Shown here: piece after piece, positions 1-9,347 of the stretch
How positions within the stretch are numbered: position 1 is the first letter of the stretch
Layout of the letters: every line of letters begins with the position of its first letter
Assembly (NCBI GenBank): GCA_965230265.1
Contig: OZ245999.1
Span: 930,001-994,000, forward strand
DNA length: 64,000 bases
Direction: 5' to 3'
From: JAJFKX01 sp965230265
Lineage (GTDB): Bacteria > Pseudomonadota > Gammaproteobacteria > Xanthomonadales > Wenzhouxiangellaceae
Notes under the pieces: generated by a model
The model's database searches: none
What the model was told of the DNA's origin: nothing
Seen by the model: only the letters and a program-made list of their open reading frames with translations
Translations under genes and position numbers: made by a program

Positions 1-107
1 GACAACCCCACAAACTAGACATGACTGGGGCAACCATGCGATGGGCCTGATTGGCCATTGCTGACAAAGGTTGTCTGCTAATGAATATTAATGGAGAAAC
101 ACGAAAG

Positions 108-2027
108 ATGAGTAAGATTATTGGTATTGACCTGGGCACCACGAATTCCTGTGTGGCAATTATGGAAGGTGGGAATGCCAAAGTCATCGAAAATTCCGAA
201 GGTGATCGCACCACGCCATCCATCGTCGCTTTCAGTAAGGATGATGAAGTACTGGTGGGCCAGCCAGCCAAACGTCAGGCAGTGACCAATCCGCACAATA
301 CCTTGTACGCGGTTAAGCGTTTGATTGGCCGTAAATATGATGAAAAAGTGGTTCAGAAAGACAAAGACCTGGTGCCATTCAAAATCGTCAAGGCAGAGAA
401 TGGTGACGCCTGGGTAGAAGCGGATGGCAAAAAAATGGCGCCTCCAGAAGTTTCTGCACGCGTGCTGATGAAAATGAAAAAAACCGCTGAGGAATACCTG
501 GGCGAGGAAGTGAGTGAAGCGGTGATTACTGTACCGGCTTACTTCAATGATTCACAGCGCCAGGCAACCAAAGATGCAGGCAAAATTGCTGGCCTGACAG
601 TAAGACGTATTATCAATGAACCAACCGCAGCTGCTCTGGCTTATGGTTTGGATAAGAAAGGTGGCGATCGCAAAATCGCGGTTTATGATTTGGGCGGTGG
701 TACCTTCGATATTTCCATTATCGAAATCGCCGAAATCGATGGTGAACATCAGTTTGAAGTGCTGGCCACCAACGGCGATACCTTCCTGGGTGGTGAAGAC
801 TTTGATAACCGCCTGCTGGATTACCTGATTGATGAATTTAAGAAAGATCAGGGTATGGACCTGCGCAATGACCCATTGGCGCTGCAGCGACTGAAAGAAG
901 CGGCTGAACGTGCCAAGATCGAATTGTCATCCGGTCAGCAGACCGAAGTGAACCTGCCGTATATCACGGCGGATAGTTCAGGTCCGAAACACCTGAATAT
1001 TAAGGTGACCCGGGCTAAGCTGGAGGCACTGGTTGAAGACTTAATCAAGCGCAGCATTGCGCCTTGTCGCACTGCACTGGATGATGCTGATCTTAAAGTC
1101 GCTGAAGTCGATGAAGTGATTCTGGTCGGTGGTCAGACACGAATGCCCAAGGTGCAAGAAGCAGTCACAGAGTTTTTTGGCAAAGAACCCCGTAAAGACG
1201 TCAACCCAGATGAAGCTGTGGCCGTTGGTGCGGCTATTCAGGGTGGTGTACTGGCCGGTGATGTTAAAGACGTACTGTTGCTGGACGTAACGCCATTGTC
1301 ACTGGGTATTGAAACCCTGGGGGGCGTGATGACCAAGCTGATTGAAAAGAACACCACGATTCCAACCAAGGCATCGCAAACGTTCTCAACAGCTGATGAC
1401 AATCAGGGTGCAGTGACTGTGCATGTGTTGCAGGGTGAACGTGATCAGGCAGCGGCGAATAAATCGCTGGCACGTTTTGATTTGACCGGTATTCGCCCAG
1501 CACCGCGCGGCGTGCCGCAAATTGAAGTGACTTTTGATATGGATGCCAATGGCATTATGCATGTGTCTGCCAAAGACAAAGACACAGGCAAAGAGCAGAA
1601 AGTCGAAATCAAGGCAGGCAGTGGTTTATCGGATGAAGAAATTGACAAAATGGTACGTGATGCCGAGGAGCATCGGGACGAAGATAAACGTTTCCAGGAG
1701 TTGGTTACCATCCGTAATACCGCTGACAGTGCAGCCCATGCCACCCGCAGCATGCTCAAAGAGCATGGCGATAATTTGTCTGATGAAGACAAAGGCAAGC
1801 TGGAAGCAGCTTTGGCTAAAGTTGATGACACCATCAAAGGCGAAGACAAAGATGCCATTGAAGCGGCCATGAACGAACTGCAGGAAGCCAGTAGCTCGCT
1901 CTACCAGCAAGCTTCACAGGCAGGTCAGGCCGAAGCCGACGCCGAAGCTGAAGCCTCTCAGCAAGGCGGAGAAGATGATGTTGTTGATGCCGAATTTACT
2001 GAAGTGGATGATGAAAACAAATCCTGA
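108..2027 (+). CDS. dnaK: Molecular chaperone DnaK (Hsp70)
   Basis: ATP-dependent Hsp70 chaperone of the cytoplasm, working with DnaJ and GrpE in folding and heat-shock control. The 639-residue product matches the usual length. The N-terminal ATPase domain opens with IIGIDLGTTNSCVA and carries DLGGGTFDISI and the GGQTRMPKVQ phosphate-binding segment. The substrate-binding domain follows, with an acidic, Ala/Glu/Gln-rich tail that keeps DVVDAEFTEVDD. An in-frame ATG lies 57 bases further upstream, but the ATG at 108 gives the conserved MSKIIGIDLG start and has GGAG about 11 bases before it. dnaJ follows after a terminator and a gap, so the two genes are probably not only cotranscribed. grpE, the usual upstream neighbour, is not visible in the first 107 bases. 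Confidence 0.98.
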   Translation: MSKIIGIDLGTTNSCVAIMEGGNAKVIENSEGDRTTPSIVAFSKDDEVLVGQPAKRQAVTNPHNTLYAVKRLIGRKYDEKVVQKDKDLVPFKIVKAENGDAWVEADGKKMAPPEVSARVLMKMKKTAEEYLGEEVSEAVITVPAYFNDSQRQATKDAGKIAGLTVRRIINEPTAAALAYGLDKKGGDRKIAVYDLGGGTFDISIIEIAEIDGEHQFEVLATNGDTFLGGEDFDNRLLDYLIDEFKKDQGMDLRNDPLALQRLKEAAERAKIELSSGQQTEVNLPYITADSSGPKHLNIKVTRAKLEALVEDLIKRSIAPCRTALDDADLKVAEVDEVILVGGQTRMPKVQEAVTEFFGKEPRKDVNPDEAVAVGAAIQGGVLAGDVKDVLLLDVTPLSLGIETLGGVMTKLIEKNTTIPTKASQTFSTADDNQGAVTVHVLQGERDQAAANKSLARFDLTGIRPAPRGVPQIEVTFDMDANGIMHVSAKDKDTGKEQKVEIKAGSGLSDEEIDKMVRDAEEHRDEDKRFQELVTIRNTADSAAHATRSMLKEHGDNLSDEDKGKLEAALAKVDDTIKGEDKDAIEAAMNELQEASSSLYQQASQAGQAEADAEAEASQQGGEDDVVDAEFTEVDDENKS

Positions 2028-2051
2028 TAAACGGCATCAGTAAAACTTGTG

Positions 2052-2079
2052 AAACCCGGTCATAGCGCCGGGTTTTTTT
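2052..2079 (+). terminator. Rho-independent terminator after dnaK
   Basis: An 8-bp stem (AAACCCGG pairing with CCGGGTTT) with an 8-base loop runs straight into a run of seven T. It starts 25 bases after the dnaK stop, and separates dnaK from dnaJ. Confidence 0.9.
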
Positions 2080-2230
2080 ATGAGTGGGGTTGAGGGTTTA
2101 TTTCTGATTCATAGCATTTGGGCGTAATTCAACAAATTACACTGATAGTCAGTATCATCTATTCAAAAGAACTTGCGCCAGAAGCTATCTTAAACGGCAT
2201 ATATTCACTAAATCTGTCCCTGCGAAAAAA

Positions 2231-2259
2231 CTTGATATACCCACCTTTCAGCCCCAACT
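2231..2259 (+). promoter_or_regulatory. Candidate sigma-32 (RpoH) heat-shock promoter for dnaJ
   Basis: CTTGATA (2231-2237) and CCCCAACT (2252-2259) are separated by 14 bases. This matches the RpoH pattern CTTGAAA, 13-15 bases, CCCCATnT at most positions. Transcription would start near 2266, about 29 bases before the dnaJ ATG. Because a strong terminator lies after dnaK, dnaJ needs a promoter of its own or read-through. Confidence 0.6.
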
Positions 2260-2294
2260 CCCAAACAACGTTTAAATAACTCAGATGACTTTTA

Positions 2295-3425
2295 ATGGCC
2301 CGAGATTTTTACGACATTTTAGGTGTCAGCAAAGACGCCAGCGACGCCGAGCTTAAAAAAGCTTATCGGCGGCTGGCCATGAAGCACCATCCGGATCGTA
2401 ACCCGGATGATGAGAGTGCGCAGGAGAAGTTCAAAGAAGCCAAAGAAGCCTATGAGATTTTGAAAGACCCTCAAAAACGCAAGATGTATGATCAATATGG
2501 TCACGAAGCTGTGCGGGGAGGGCCGGGAGGCGGGCCTGGCGGTGCTGGTTTTGGCGGAGATTTTGGCGATGTGTTCGGGGATATCTTTGGTGATATCTTT
2601 GGTGGCGCACGCGGTCGTGGTGCCCAGGCGCGTAATCGTGGTTCCGATTTGCGTCTGGCCATGGAGCTGGATTTAAAAGAAGCCGTTTTTGGTGTAGAAA
2701 AAGAGGTTCGGGTACCATCGTTATCTGCTTGTGAAACCTGCAAGGGCTCAGGCTCGGCCAGCGGCAAAATGGAAACCTGTGGTACTTGCGGCGGGGCAGG
2801 GCAGGTGCGGATGCAGCAAGGCATATTTTCGGTTCAACAAACCTGCCCACGCTGCCGGGGCGCCGGTCAAAGTGTGGCTGATCCCTGCAAAACCTGTAAT
2901 GGCCAGGGGCGAGTACAGGAAACCCGTACTTTGTCTGTCAAAATTCCTGCCGGTGTCGACACCGGTGATCGTATTCGTTTGGCAGGTAAAGGTGAAGCAG
3001 GTGCCCGTGGTGGTGCAGCGGGTGACCTTTATGTAGAAGTACGAGTGTTGCCGCACCGGTTGTTTGATCGTGATGGCGATAATCTGCACTGTGATATTCC
3101 GGTACCTTTTACCACGGCAGCTTTGGGCGGCGAGATTAAAGTGCCAACTTTGGAAGGCAGTGTAATGCTGAAAATCCCGGCAGAAACACAATCAGGCAAG
3201 CAGTTTAAAATTCGTGGTAAAGGCGTTAAATCGGTTCGTAGCCACAGCACTGGCGACTTGTTGTGTCGGGTCAATGTAGAAACACCGATACGATTAAACA
3301 GCGAGCAAAAAGAACTGCTGAAAAAATTCCAGGATACCTTTGACAGCGGCACCACCGATCATAATCCACGCAGCCGCTCGTGGATGGACAATGTCAGGGA
3401 TTTTTTTGACCGGGTGACAGGATAA
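2295..3425 (+). CDS. dnaJ: Co-chaperone DnaJ (Hsp40, type I)
   Basis: Stimulates DnaK ATPase activity and hands over unfolded substrates. All type I parts are present in 376 residues. The J-domain at residues 1-70 has the HPD motif in KHHPDRNP. The Gly/Phe linker contains a repeated FGDIFGDIFGG, the DIF motif linked in E. coli to control of sigma-32. Four CxxCxGxG zinc motifs lie at about residues 142-205, and the C-terminal peptide-binding domain follows. The zinc-motif spacing is normal. The dnaK-dnaJ-dapB-carA-carB-greA order is shared with Pseudomonas and relatives. Confidence 0.98.
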   Translation: MARDFYDILGVSKDASDAELKKAYRRLAMKHHPDRNPDDESAQEKFKEAKEAYEILKDPQKRKMYDQYGHEAVRGGPGGGPGGAGFGGDFGDVFGDIFGDIFGGARGRGAQARNRGSDLRLAMELDLKEAVFGVEKEVRVPSLSACETCKGSGSASGKMETCGTCGGAGQVRMQQGIFSVQQTCPRCRGAGQSVADPCKTCNGQGRVQETRTLSVKIPAGVDTGDRIRLAGKGEAGARGGAAGDLYVEVRVLPHRLFDRDGDNLHCDIPVPFTTAALGGEIKVPTLEGSVMLKIPAETQSGKQFKIRGKGVKSVRSHSTGDLLCRVNVETPIRLNSEQKELLKKFQDTFDSGTTDHNPRSRSWMDNVRDFFDRVTG

Positions 3426-3540
3426 AGTGATGTCACCAGCGGTTACCAGCAAAGGGTAAACCGCATGCTATTTATCCAAGCGTATTTAATGGTTCATCAT
3501 TGGATATACTGGATGTCTGTTGAATGTAATCTATTCGATA

Positions 3541-4245
3541 ATGAATGAACAACGCGCTATTTATATCTTCGGCCAGTCCGGACGTATGGGGCAGGCGATA
3601 TCACAGCTTTGCAATGCACAGCATATAACCGTCCATCAATCGCTTGAACAGGCTGATGTGGCTATTGATTTCACCAGCCCTGCGGGTTTTTCCAATAGCC
3701 TTGATAAAGCGTTCAATGCGGGTAAGCCCTTTGTCAGTGGAACCACCGGCCTGGCTACTCAGCACCATCAAGCTTTGCAGCAGGCAGCACGTAAGATTCC
3801 GGTTATGTGGTCAGCCAATATGAGCCTGGGCATGAATGTGCTTTACCGCCTGGCCGAGCAGACAACGCAATTACTGGGTGATCAGGCAGACTGTGATATC
3901 TGTGAGGCCCACCATAAACACAAAAAAGATGCGCCCTCCGGTACTGCGTTGGAGTTGGGTCGACGGATTGCCAATGCTCGCGGTGTGGATTTTGATGCAG
4001 TATCCAGATTGTCTCGCCAAGGTACAGACTGTCAACGTCAATCTGCAGAGATTGGCTTTAGCGCTATACGTGCCGGAGATATCGCCGGTGAGCATACCGC
4101 AATATTTGCACTTGACGGTGAGCGGATTGAATTAACCCACCGTGTTACCGATCGCGCAATCTTCGCACGTGGCGCCATACATGCTGCACAATGGCTGGCC
4201 GCTCAGCCAGCGGGTTTTTATACTTTCGATGATTGTCTGAGTTGA
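3541..4245 (+). CDS. dapB: 4-hydroxy-tetrahydrodipicolinate reductase
   Basis: NAD(P)H-dependent enzyme of the diaminopimelate/lysine pathway, acting in the cytoplasm. The N-terminal nucleotide-binding loop is IFGQSGRMGQA, followed by DFTSPAG and SGTTGL. The catalytic signature EAHHKHKKDAPSGTAL is intact, and RAGDIAGEHT and ITHRVTDR-type C-terminal motifs follow. At 234 residues it is shorter than the roughly 270 of E. coli DapB; the loss is in the N-terminal half, before the DFTSP motif. An in-frame TTG at 3520 could add seven residues. I prefer the ATG at 3541 because MNEQRAIYIFGQSG matches family N-termini, but neither start has a clear ribosome-binding site. Confidence 0.95.
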   Translation: MNEQRAIYIFGQSGRMGQAISQLCNAQHITVHQSLEQADVAIDFTSPAGFSNSLDKAFNAGKPFVSGTTGLATQHHQALQQAARKIPVMWSANMSLGMNVLYRLAEQTTQLLGDQADCDICEAHHKHKKDAPSGTALELGRRIANARGVDFDAVSRLSRQGTDCQRQSAEIGFSAIRAGDIAGEHTAIFALDGERIELTHRVTDRAIFARGAIHAAQWLAAQPAGFYTFDDCLS

Positions 4246-4405
4246 TACCCGTACAGACGGTTTTGTCGTGTTGGGCTGGTCAGAGTCTGTCCGCAGCAGT
4301 ACAATCACAGCTTGGCTAAGCGCAACTTCCAGCCCGCCCTTGAGCAGGCTGTAATTTCGGCTGAGCTGAACAAATGTTTTGATCATTAAATAAATTGGCA
4401 GAGGC

Positions 4406-5569
4406 ATGACGGCAACAGCAATTTTGGCATTGGCAGATGGCACTGTTTACTCAGGTCGCTCTATCGGCGTGGCAGGGGCTGCAGCGGGAGAAGTGGTGTT
4501 TAACACCGCGATGACGGGGTATCAGGAAATCGTCTCAGACCCTTCTTACAGTGGTCAATTGGTGACCATGACAGCCTCTCATATTGGCAATACCGGGGTC
4601 ACAGATGAAGACATGGAGTCCAGCCGCGCGATGGCTGCCGGTCTGATCGTACGCGATTGCCCCGATCAATGGAGCAACTGGCGTGGGCGTTATAGCCTGC
4701 CAGAGTTTCTACGTGATGAAAATGTCGTTGGCATAGCTGATATTGATACTCGCGCATTGACTCGAAAATTACGCGATCAGGGCGCCATGGGTGGCTGTAT
4801 CGTAGCCACCGGTAATACTGGCAAGGCTGCGGATGTGGAGCAAGCACTACAAGGTGCCCGGGAATGCCCATCAATGCAGGGGTTGGATCTGGTGCGTGAA
4901 GTCACCTGCCACCAGCCTTATCACTGGCGTGAAGCCAGCCTGGACTGGGTACACAGACATGCAGGCCATCATCCCGAGTTACGCTATCACGTCATCGCCT
5001 ATGACTACGGAATCAAATACAACATATTGAGAATGTTGGTGGATAACGGCTGCAATGTGGATGTGGTGCCTGCAACAACTTCTGTAGAAGACGTTATGGC
5101 GCACAAACCCGATGGTATCTTTTTGTCCAACGGCCCCGGTGACCCTGAACCTTGTGCTTATGCCATCGATCGTATCCAGCAATTGCTGAAAAAAAACCTT
5201 CCCATCTTTGGTATCTGTCTGGGTCATCAACTACTGGCCTTAGCCTGTGGTGGTAAAACCAAGAAAATGAAGTTTGGTCATCATGGTGCTAATCACCCGG
5301 TACAGGATTTGCATAATCAACAGGTCATGATCACCAGCCAAAACCATGGTTTTGCTGTGGATGAAGACAGTTTGCCCGATACACTGGTAGCCACGCACCG
5401 GTCGTTATTTGACGGCAGCTTACAGGGCATTAAGCACACCCAATACCCCGCCTTTGGCTTTCAGGGGCATCCAGAGGCCAGCCCCGGGCCGCATGATATT
5501 GCTCCGCTATTCAGGCAATTTATCGAGATGATGCAGTTGCACAGACAAGCACTTGGACAGGAGTCGTAA
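4406..5569 (+). CDS. carA: Carbamoyl-phosphate synthase small subunit
   Basis: Glutamine amidotransferase subunit that releases ammonia for CarB, feeding pyrimidine and arginine synthesis. The N-terminal CPSase_sm domain starts ALADGTVYSGRSIG and has FNTAMTGYQEI. The class I amidotransferase domain carries LSNGPGDPE, the nucleophile Cys in FGICLGHQLLA, and the His/Glu pair in GHPEASPGPHD. Its 387 residues are full length. The carB start lies two bases after the carA stop, so the two are almost certainly translated from one message. The 160-base gap to dapB shows no leader peptide or attenuator that I can recognise. Confidence 0.98.
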   Translation: MTATAILALADGTVYSGRSIGVAGAAAGEVVFNTAMTGYQEIVSDPSYSGQLVTMTASHIGNTGVTDEDMESSRAMAAGLIVRDCPDQWSNWRGRYSLPEFLRDENVVGIADIDTRALTRKLRDQGAMGGCIVATGNTGKAADVEQALQGARECPSMQGLDLVREVTCHQPYHWREASLDWVHRHAGHHPELRYHVIAYDYGIKYNILRMLVDNGCNVDVVPATTSVEDVMAHKPDGIFLSNGPGDPEPCAYAIDRIQQLLKKNLPIFGICLGHQLLALACGGKTKKMKFGHHGANHPVQDLHNQQVMITSQNHGFAVDEDSLPDTLVATHRSLFDGSLQGIKHTQYPAFGFQGHPEASPGPHDIAPLFRQFIEMMQLHRQALGQES

Positions 5570-5571
5570 AC

Positions 5572-8500
5572 ATGCCCAAGCGTAGTGACATCAACAGTAT
5601 TTTAATTATTGGTGCCGGCCCGATTGTTATTGGTCAGGCTTGCGAGTTTGATTATTCCGGTGCGCAGGCATGCAAGTCACTGCGGGAAGAAGGTTATCGG
5701 GTGATTTTGATCAACTCCAATCCAGCCACCATTATGACCGACCCGGATATGGCCGATGCGGTTTATATTGAGCCAGTTCGTTGGCAGACAGTCGCCAAAA
5801 TTATCGAGCAGGAAAAACCCGATGCCCTGCTACCGACCATGGGCGGGCAGACCGGTTTGAACTGTGCTCTGGATCTGGTCGATCACGGTGTGCTGGAACA
5901 ACATGGTGTTGAGCTGATTGGTGCTTCCCGTGATGCCATCGCTATGGCCGAAGATCGTTTATTGTTTCGCGAAGCCATGCATGAAATTGACCTGGAAACC
6001 CCTCGGTCACATGTTGCCGAAACACTGGAAGACGCCCAGCAAAAACTGGAGGATATCGGTTTCCCCACGATTATCCGCCCGGCATTTACACTGGGTGGCA
6101 GTGGTGGTGGTATCGCCTATAACCGCGAGGAATTTGATGACATTGTCAGCAATGGTCTGAACCTGTCACCGATTAATCAAATTCTAATGGAAGAATCCGT
6201 GCTCGGCTGGAAAGAGTTCGAGATGGAAGTGGTACGGGACAGCCAGGATAATTGCATTATTATCTGTGCGATTGAAAACATCGATGCCATGGGTATCCAT
6301 ACTGGCGATTCGATCACGGTTGCGCCAGCACAAACCCTGACAGACAAAGAATACCAGCGTATGCGCGATGCCAGTATCGCAGTATTGCGCAAAATTGGTG
6401 TGGATACCGGCGGGTCTAATGTGCAGTTTGGTGTGAACCCATTGGATGGGCGGATGGTCATCATTGAGATGAACCCCCGGGTATCCCGATCGTCTGCCCT
6501 GGCATCCAAGGCGACGGGTTTTCCGATTGCTAAAATTGCTGCCAAGCTGGCGGTGGGCTATACATTGGATGAGTTACGCAATGATATTACCGGTGGATTA
6601 ACGCCCAGTTCATTTGAGCCGGCACTGGATTATGTTGTCACCAAAATTCCGCGCTTTGCGTTTGAAAAATTCCCGGCAGCCAACTCTCGCCTGACCACCC
6701 AAATGAAGTCGGTGGGTGAAGCCATGGCCATTGGCCGCACATTCAAGGAATCATTGCAAAAAGCCTTATGCAGTTTGGAAACTGATTTGAATGGTTTAAA
6801 CCCTATCGAGATTGATACCGATAGCGAACACGGCCTGGCTGAATTACGACTGGAATTGAAAGAAGCCAGCAATAACCGTCTATTGTATGTGGCTGAAGCT
6901 TTTCGACATGCGCTTGATGTCGATGAAATTCAGGCTCTGACTGGCATTGATCCATGGTTTCTGCATCAGATACAAGAATTGATAGAACAGGAACAGCGCT
7001 TGCAGACCGGACATATCGAATCACTGGATTCGGTACCGTGGTGGCAGCTTAAGCGCGATGGTTTTTCAGACGCACGTTTGGCGGATTTGCTGGATATGTC
7101 GGAAGATCAGGTCCGTAAGCTGCGGATTGAAAAAAATATCACCCCGGTATTTAAACGTGTGGATACCTGTGCCGCAGAGTTTCCAACCGATACGGCTTAT
7201 ATGTACTCAACCTATGAGCAGCAGTGCGAAGCACAGCCCAGCCGTCAGCGAAAAATCATGATACTGGGTGGAGGACCCAACCGTATCGGCCAAGGCATTG
7301 AGTTTGACTATTGCTGTGTGCATGCCGCTTTGGCACTGCGTGAGGCCGGGTTTGAAACCATTATGGTTAACTGCAACCCGGAGACAGTATCCACCGATTA
7401 CGATACCTCTGACCGTTTGTATTTTGAGCCGCTGACGCTGGAAAATGTGCTCAATATTGTTGAGCTGGAAAAACCTGAAGGTGTCATTGTTCAGTTCGGT
7501 GGGCAAACACCATTAAAACTGGCGCGTGCTTTGGAAGCAGCCGGCGTACCGATCATAGGCACCAGCCCGGACAATATTGACCTGGCAGAAGACCGTGAGC
7601 GCTTTCAGCAGATGCTGGAGCAACTGGGTCAGCAGCAGCCACCCAATCGTACCGCGCGTAATGAAGAAGAAGCGATCGAGTTGGCCGCCGAGATCGGTTT
7701 TCCGCTGGTGGTTCGACCTTCTTATGTGCTGGGTGGGCGCGCCATGGATATCGTGCATAGCAGTAGCGAGTTAAAGCGCTATATGCACACTGCAGTCAAA
7801 GTTTCTAACGATGCGCCGGTATTGCTGGATCGTTTTCTGGATCATGCCATTGAGGTGGATGTGGATGCCATTGGTGATGGTGAACAGATTGTGATTGGCG
7901 GGGTGATGGAACATATCGAGCAGGCAGGCGTACACTCGGGAGACTCATCATGTTGCCTGCCACCGTTTTCTTTGCCTGAGGATATCCAGAACCGTTTGCG
8001 TGAACAGGTGGTGGAACTGGGCAAGGCGATGGGTGTGGTTGGCTTGATGAATGTCCAGTTTGCTATACGCGATAATGATATTTATGTATTGGAAGTCAAT
8101 CCGCGTGCGGCACGGACAGTCCCATTTGTATCCAAGGCCTGCGGTTTGCCACTGGCTAAAATTGCGGCGCTTTGTATGGCCGGTATCAGCTTGAAAGCGC
8201 AGAACGTGCAGGACGAAATAGTGCCGGATTATTACTCGATTAAAGAGCCGGTATTTCCATTCCTTAAATTTGCTGGGGTTGATCCGATTCTTGGCCCGGA
8301 AATGCGCTCTACTGGTGAGGTGATGGGGGTTGGCGAAACTTTTGGGGAAGCCAGTTTCCGTGCGCATGCCGGTGCCAATGTCGATCTACCTGATGCTGGT
8401 TGGGCATTTTTGAGTGTGCGCGATGCTGACAAACCCGGTCTGCATCAATTGGCTTACGAATTAATCGAACGTCATTTCCAACTGGTGGCCACCAAGGGCA

Positions 8501-8802
8501 CGTGTGAGTTTTTGCAGTCTCAAGGGTTGGAGTGCAAACCGATCAACAAAGTGATAGAAGGACGACCGCATATCGTTGATATGATTAAGAACGGTGAGAT
8601 CGAATTTATTGTTAATACCACCGAAGGACGTCAGGCGATTGCTGATTCTTATTCGATTCGTCGCGAAGCATTGCAACAACAAATCAACTACTCCACCACA
8701 CTGGCCGGTGCGCGTGCGACGCTGACAGCAATGGATTATCAACAAACAGAAACCGTGCGCTGCCTGCAAACGCTGCATCGCTCATTGCACGGTTCAAAGT
8801 AA
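5572..8802 (+). CDS. carB: Carbamoyl-phosphate synthase large subunit
   Basis: Makes carbamoyl phosphate from bicarbonate, ammonia and two ATP. The 1076-residue protein has the usual internal duplication. The first ATP-grasp half begins ILIIGAGPIVIGQACEFDYSG and contains TLGGSGGG. An oligomerisation region follows. The second half begins ILGGGPNRIGQGIEFDYC and contains YVLGGRAM. The C-terminal MGS-like allosteric domain, from about residue 940, ends the protein. All parts are present and no frameshift is seen. The ribosome-binding site GGAG lies in the last codons of carA. Confidence 0.99.
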   Translation: MPKRSDINSILIIGAGPIVIGQACEFDYSGAQACKSLREEGYRVILINSNPATIMTDPDMADAVYIEPVRWQTVAKIIEQEKPDALLPTMGGQTGLNCALDLVDHGVLEQHGVELIGASRDAIAMAEDRLLFREAMHEIDLETPRSHVAETLEDAQQKLEDIGFPTIIRPAFTLGGSGGGIAYNREEFDDIVSNGLNLSPINQILMEESVLGWKEFEMEVVRDSQDNCIIICAIENIDAMGIHTGDSITVAPAQTLTDKEYQRMRDASIAVLRKIGVDTGGSNVQFGVNPLDGRMVIIEMNPRVSRSSALASKATGFPIAKIAAKLAVGYTLDELRNDITGGLTPSSFEPALDYVVTKIPRFAFEKFPAANSRLTTQMKSVGEAMAIGRTFKESLQKALCSLETDLNGLNPIEIDTDSEHGLAELRLELKEASNNRLLYVAEAFRHALDVDEIQALTGIDPWFLHQIQELIEQEQRLQTGHIESLDSVPWWQLKRDGFSDARLADLLDMSEDQVRKLRIEKNITPVFKRVDTCAAEFPTDTAYMYSTYEQQCEAQPSRQRKIMILGGGPNRIGQGIEFDYCCVHAALALREAGFETIMVNCNPETVSTDYDTSDRLYFEPLTLENVLNIVELEKPEGVIVQFGGQTPLKLARALEAAGVPIIGTSPDNIDLAEDRERFQQMLEQLGQQQPPNRTARNEEEAIELAAEIGFPLVVRPSYVLGGRAMDIVHSSSELKRYMHTAVKVSNDAPVLLDRFLDHAIEVDVDAIGDGEQIVIGGVMEHIEQAGVHSGDSSCCLPPFSLPEDIQNRLREQVVELGKAMGVVGLMNVQFAIRDNDIYVLEVNPRAARTVPFVSKACGLPLAKIAALCMAGISLKAQNVQDEIVPDYYSIKEPVFPFLKFAGVDPILGPEMRSTGEVMGVGETFGEASFRAHAGANVDLPDAGWAFLSVRDADKPGLHQLAYELIERHFQLVATKGTCEFLQSQGLECKPINKVIEGRPHIVDMIKNGEIEFIVNTTEGRQAIADSYSIRREALQQQINYSTTLAGARATLTAMDYQQTETVRCLQTLHRSLHGSK

Positions 8803-8820
8803 GGACCTAGAGGAAAAACT

Positions 8821-9303
8821 ATGGAACAACGTCCACCGCTGACCAAAACGGGCGCGGAGAAATTGCGCAAAGAACTGGAACATCTGAAAAAAGTTAAGCG
8901 CCCGGAAATTATTGAAGCGATTGCTGAAGCGCGTGCTCATGGTGATTTGAAAGAAAATGCTGAATATCATGCGGCACGCGAACAGCAGGGCTTTACTGAA
9001 GGTCGTATCAAGGAGCTGGAATCGGGTATCAGTAATGCGCAGATTATTGATGTGGCTGCCTTGGATGTTGGCGATAAAGTGGTATTTGGGGCAAAGGTTA
9101 CGCTGGCAGATATCAATACCGGTGACGAGGTGGAATATCAAATTGTCGGTGATCTGGAATCGGATATTAAGCAAGGTTTGATTTCCGTATTATCCCCTGT
9201 GGCTCGCGCTATGATTGGCAAAATGGAAGGGGATGAAGTATCCGTTATGGCACCAGGCGGTGAGCGTGAGTTCGAAATTGTTGATGTCAGCTACTCCGAT
9301 TAG
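8821..9303 (+). CDS. greA: Transcription elongation factor GreA
   Basis: Binds the RNA polymerase secondary channel and stimulates cleavage of backtracked RNA. The protein has 160 residues. The N-terminal coiled coil holds the acidic tip in AEARAHGDLKENAEYHAA, and the C-terminal FKBP-like domain contains ARAMIGKMEGDEV. AGAGG precedes the ATG. It sits 18 bases after carB and is probably the last gene of that operon, or read with the downstream RpfE-type gene. Confidence 0.98.
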   Translation: MEQRPPLTKTGAEKLRKELEHLKKVKRPEIIEAIAEARAHGDLKENAEYHAAREQQGFTEGRIKELESGISNAQIIDVAALDVGDKVVFGAKVTLADINTGDEVEYQIVGDLESDIKQGLISVLSPVARAMIGKMEGDEVSVMAPGGEREFEIVDVSYSD

Positions 9304-9347
9304 TGCCAGGCCTATAAGTATTCATCTTATGTTGGCTCACTCATGAT

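Noticed and set aside
1..107. End of grpE before dnaK
   Set aside because: A stop lies at 16-18 in frame 1, but five codons are not enough to identify a gene.
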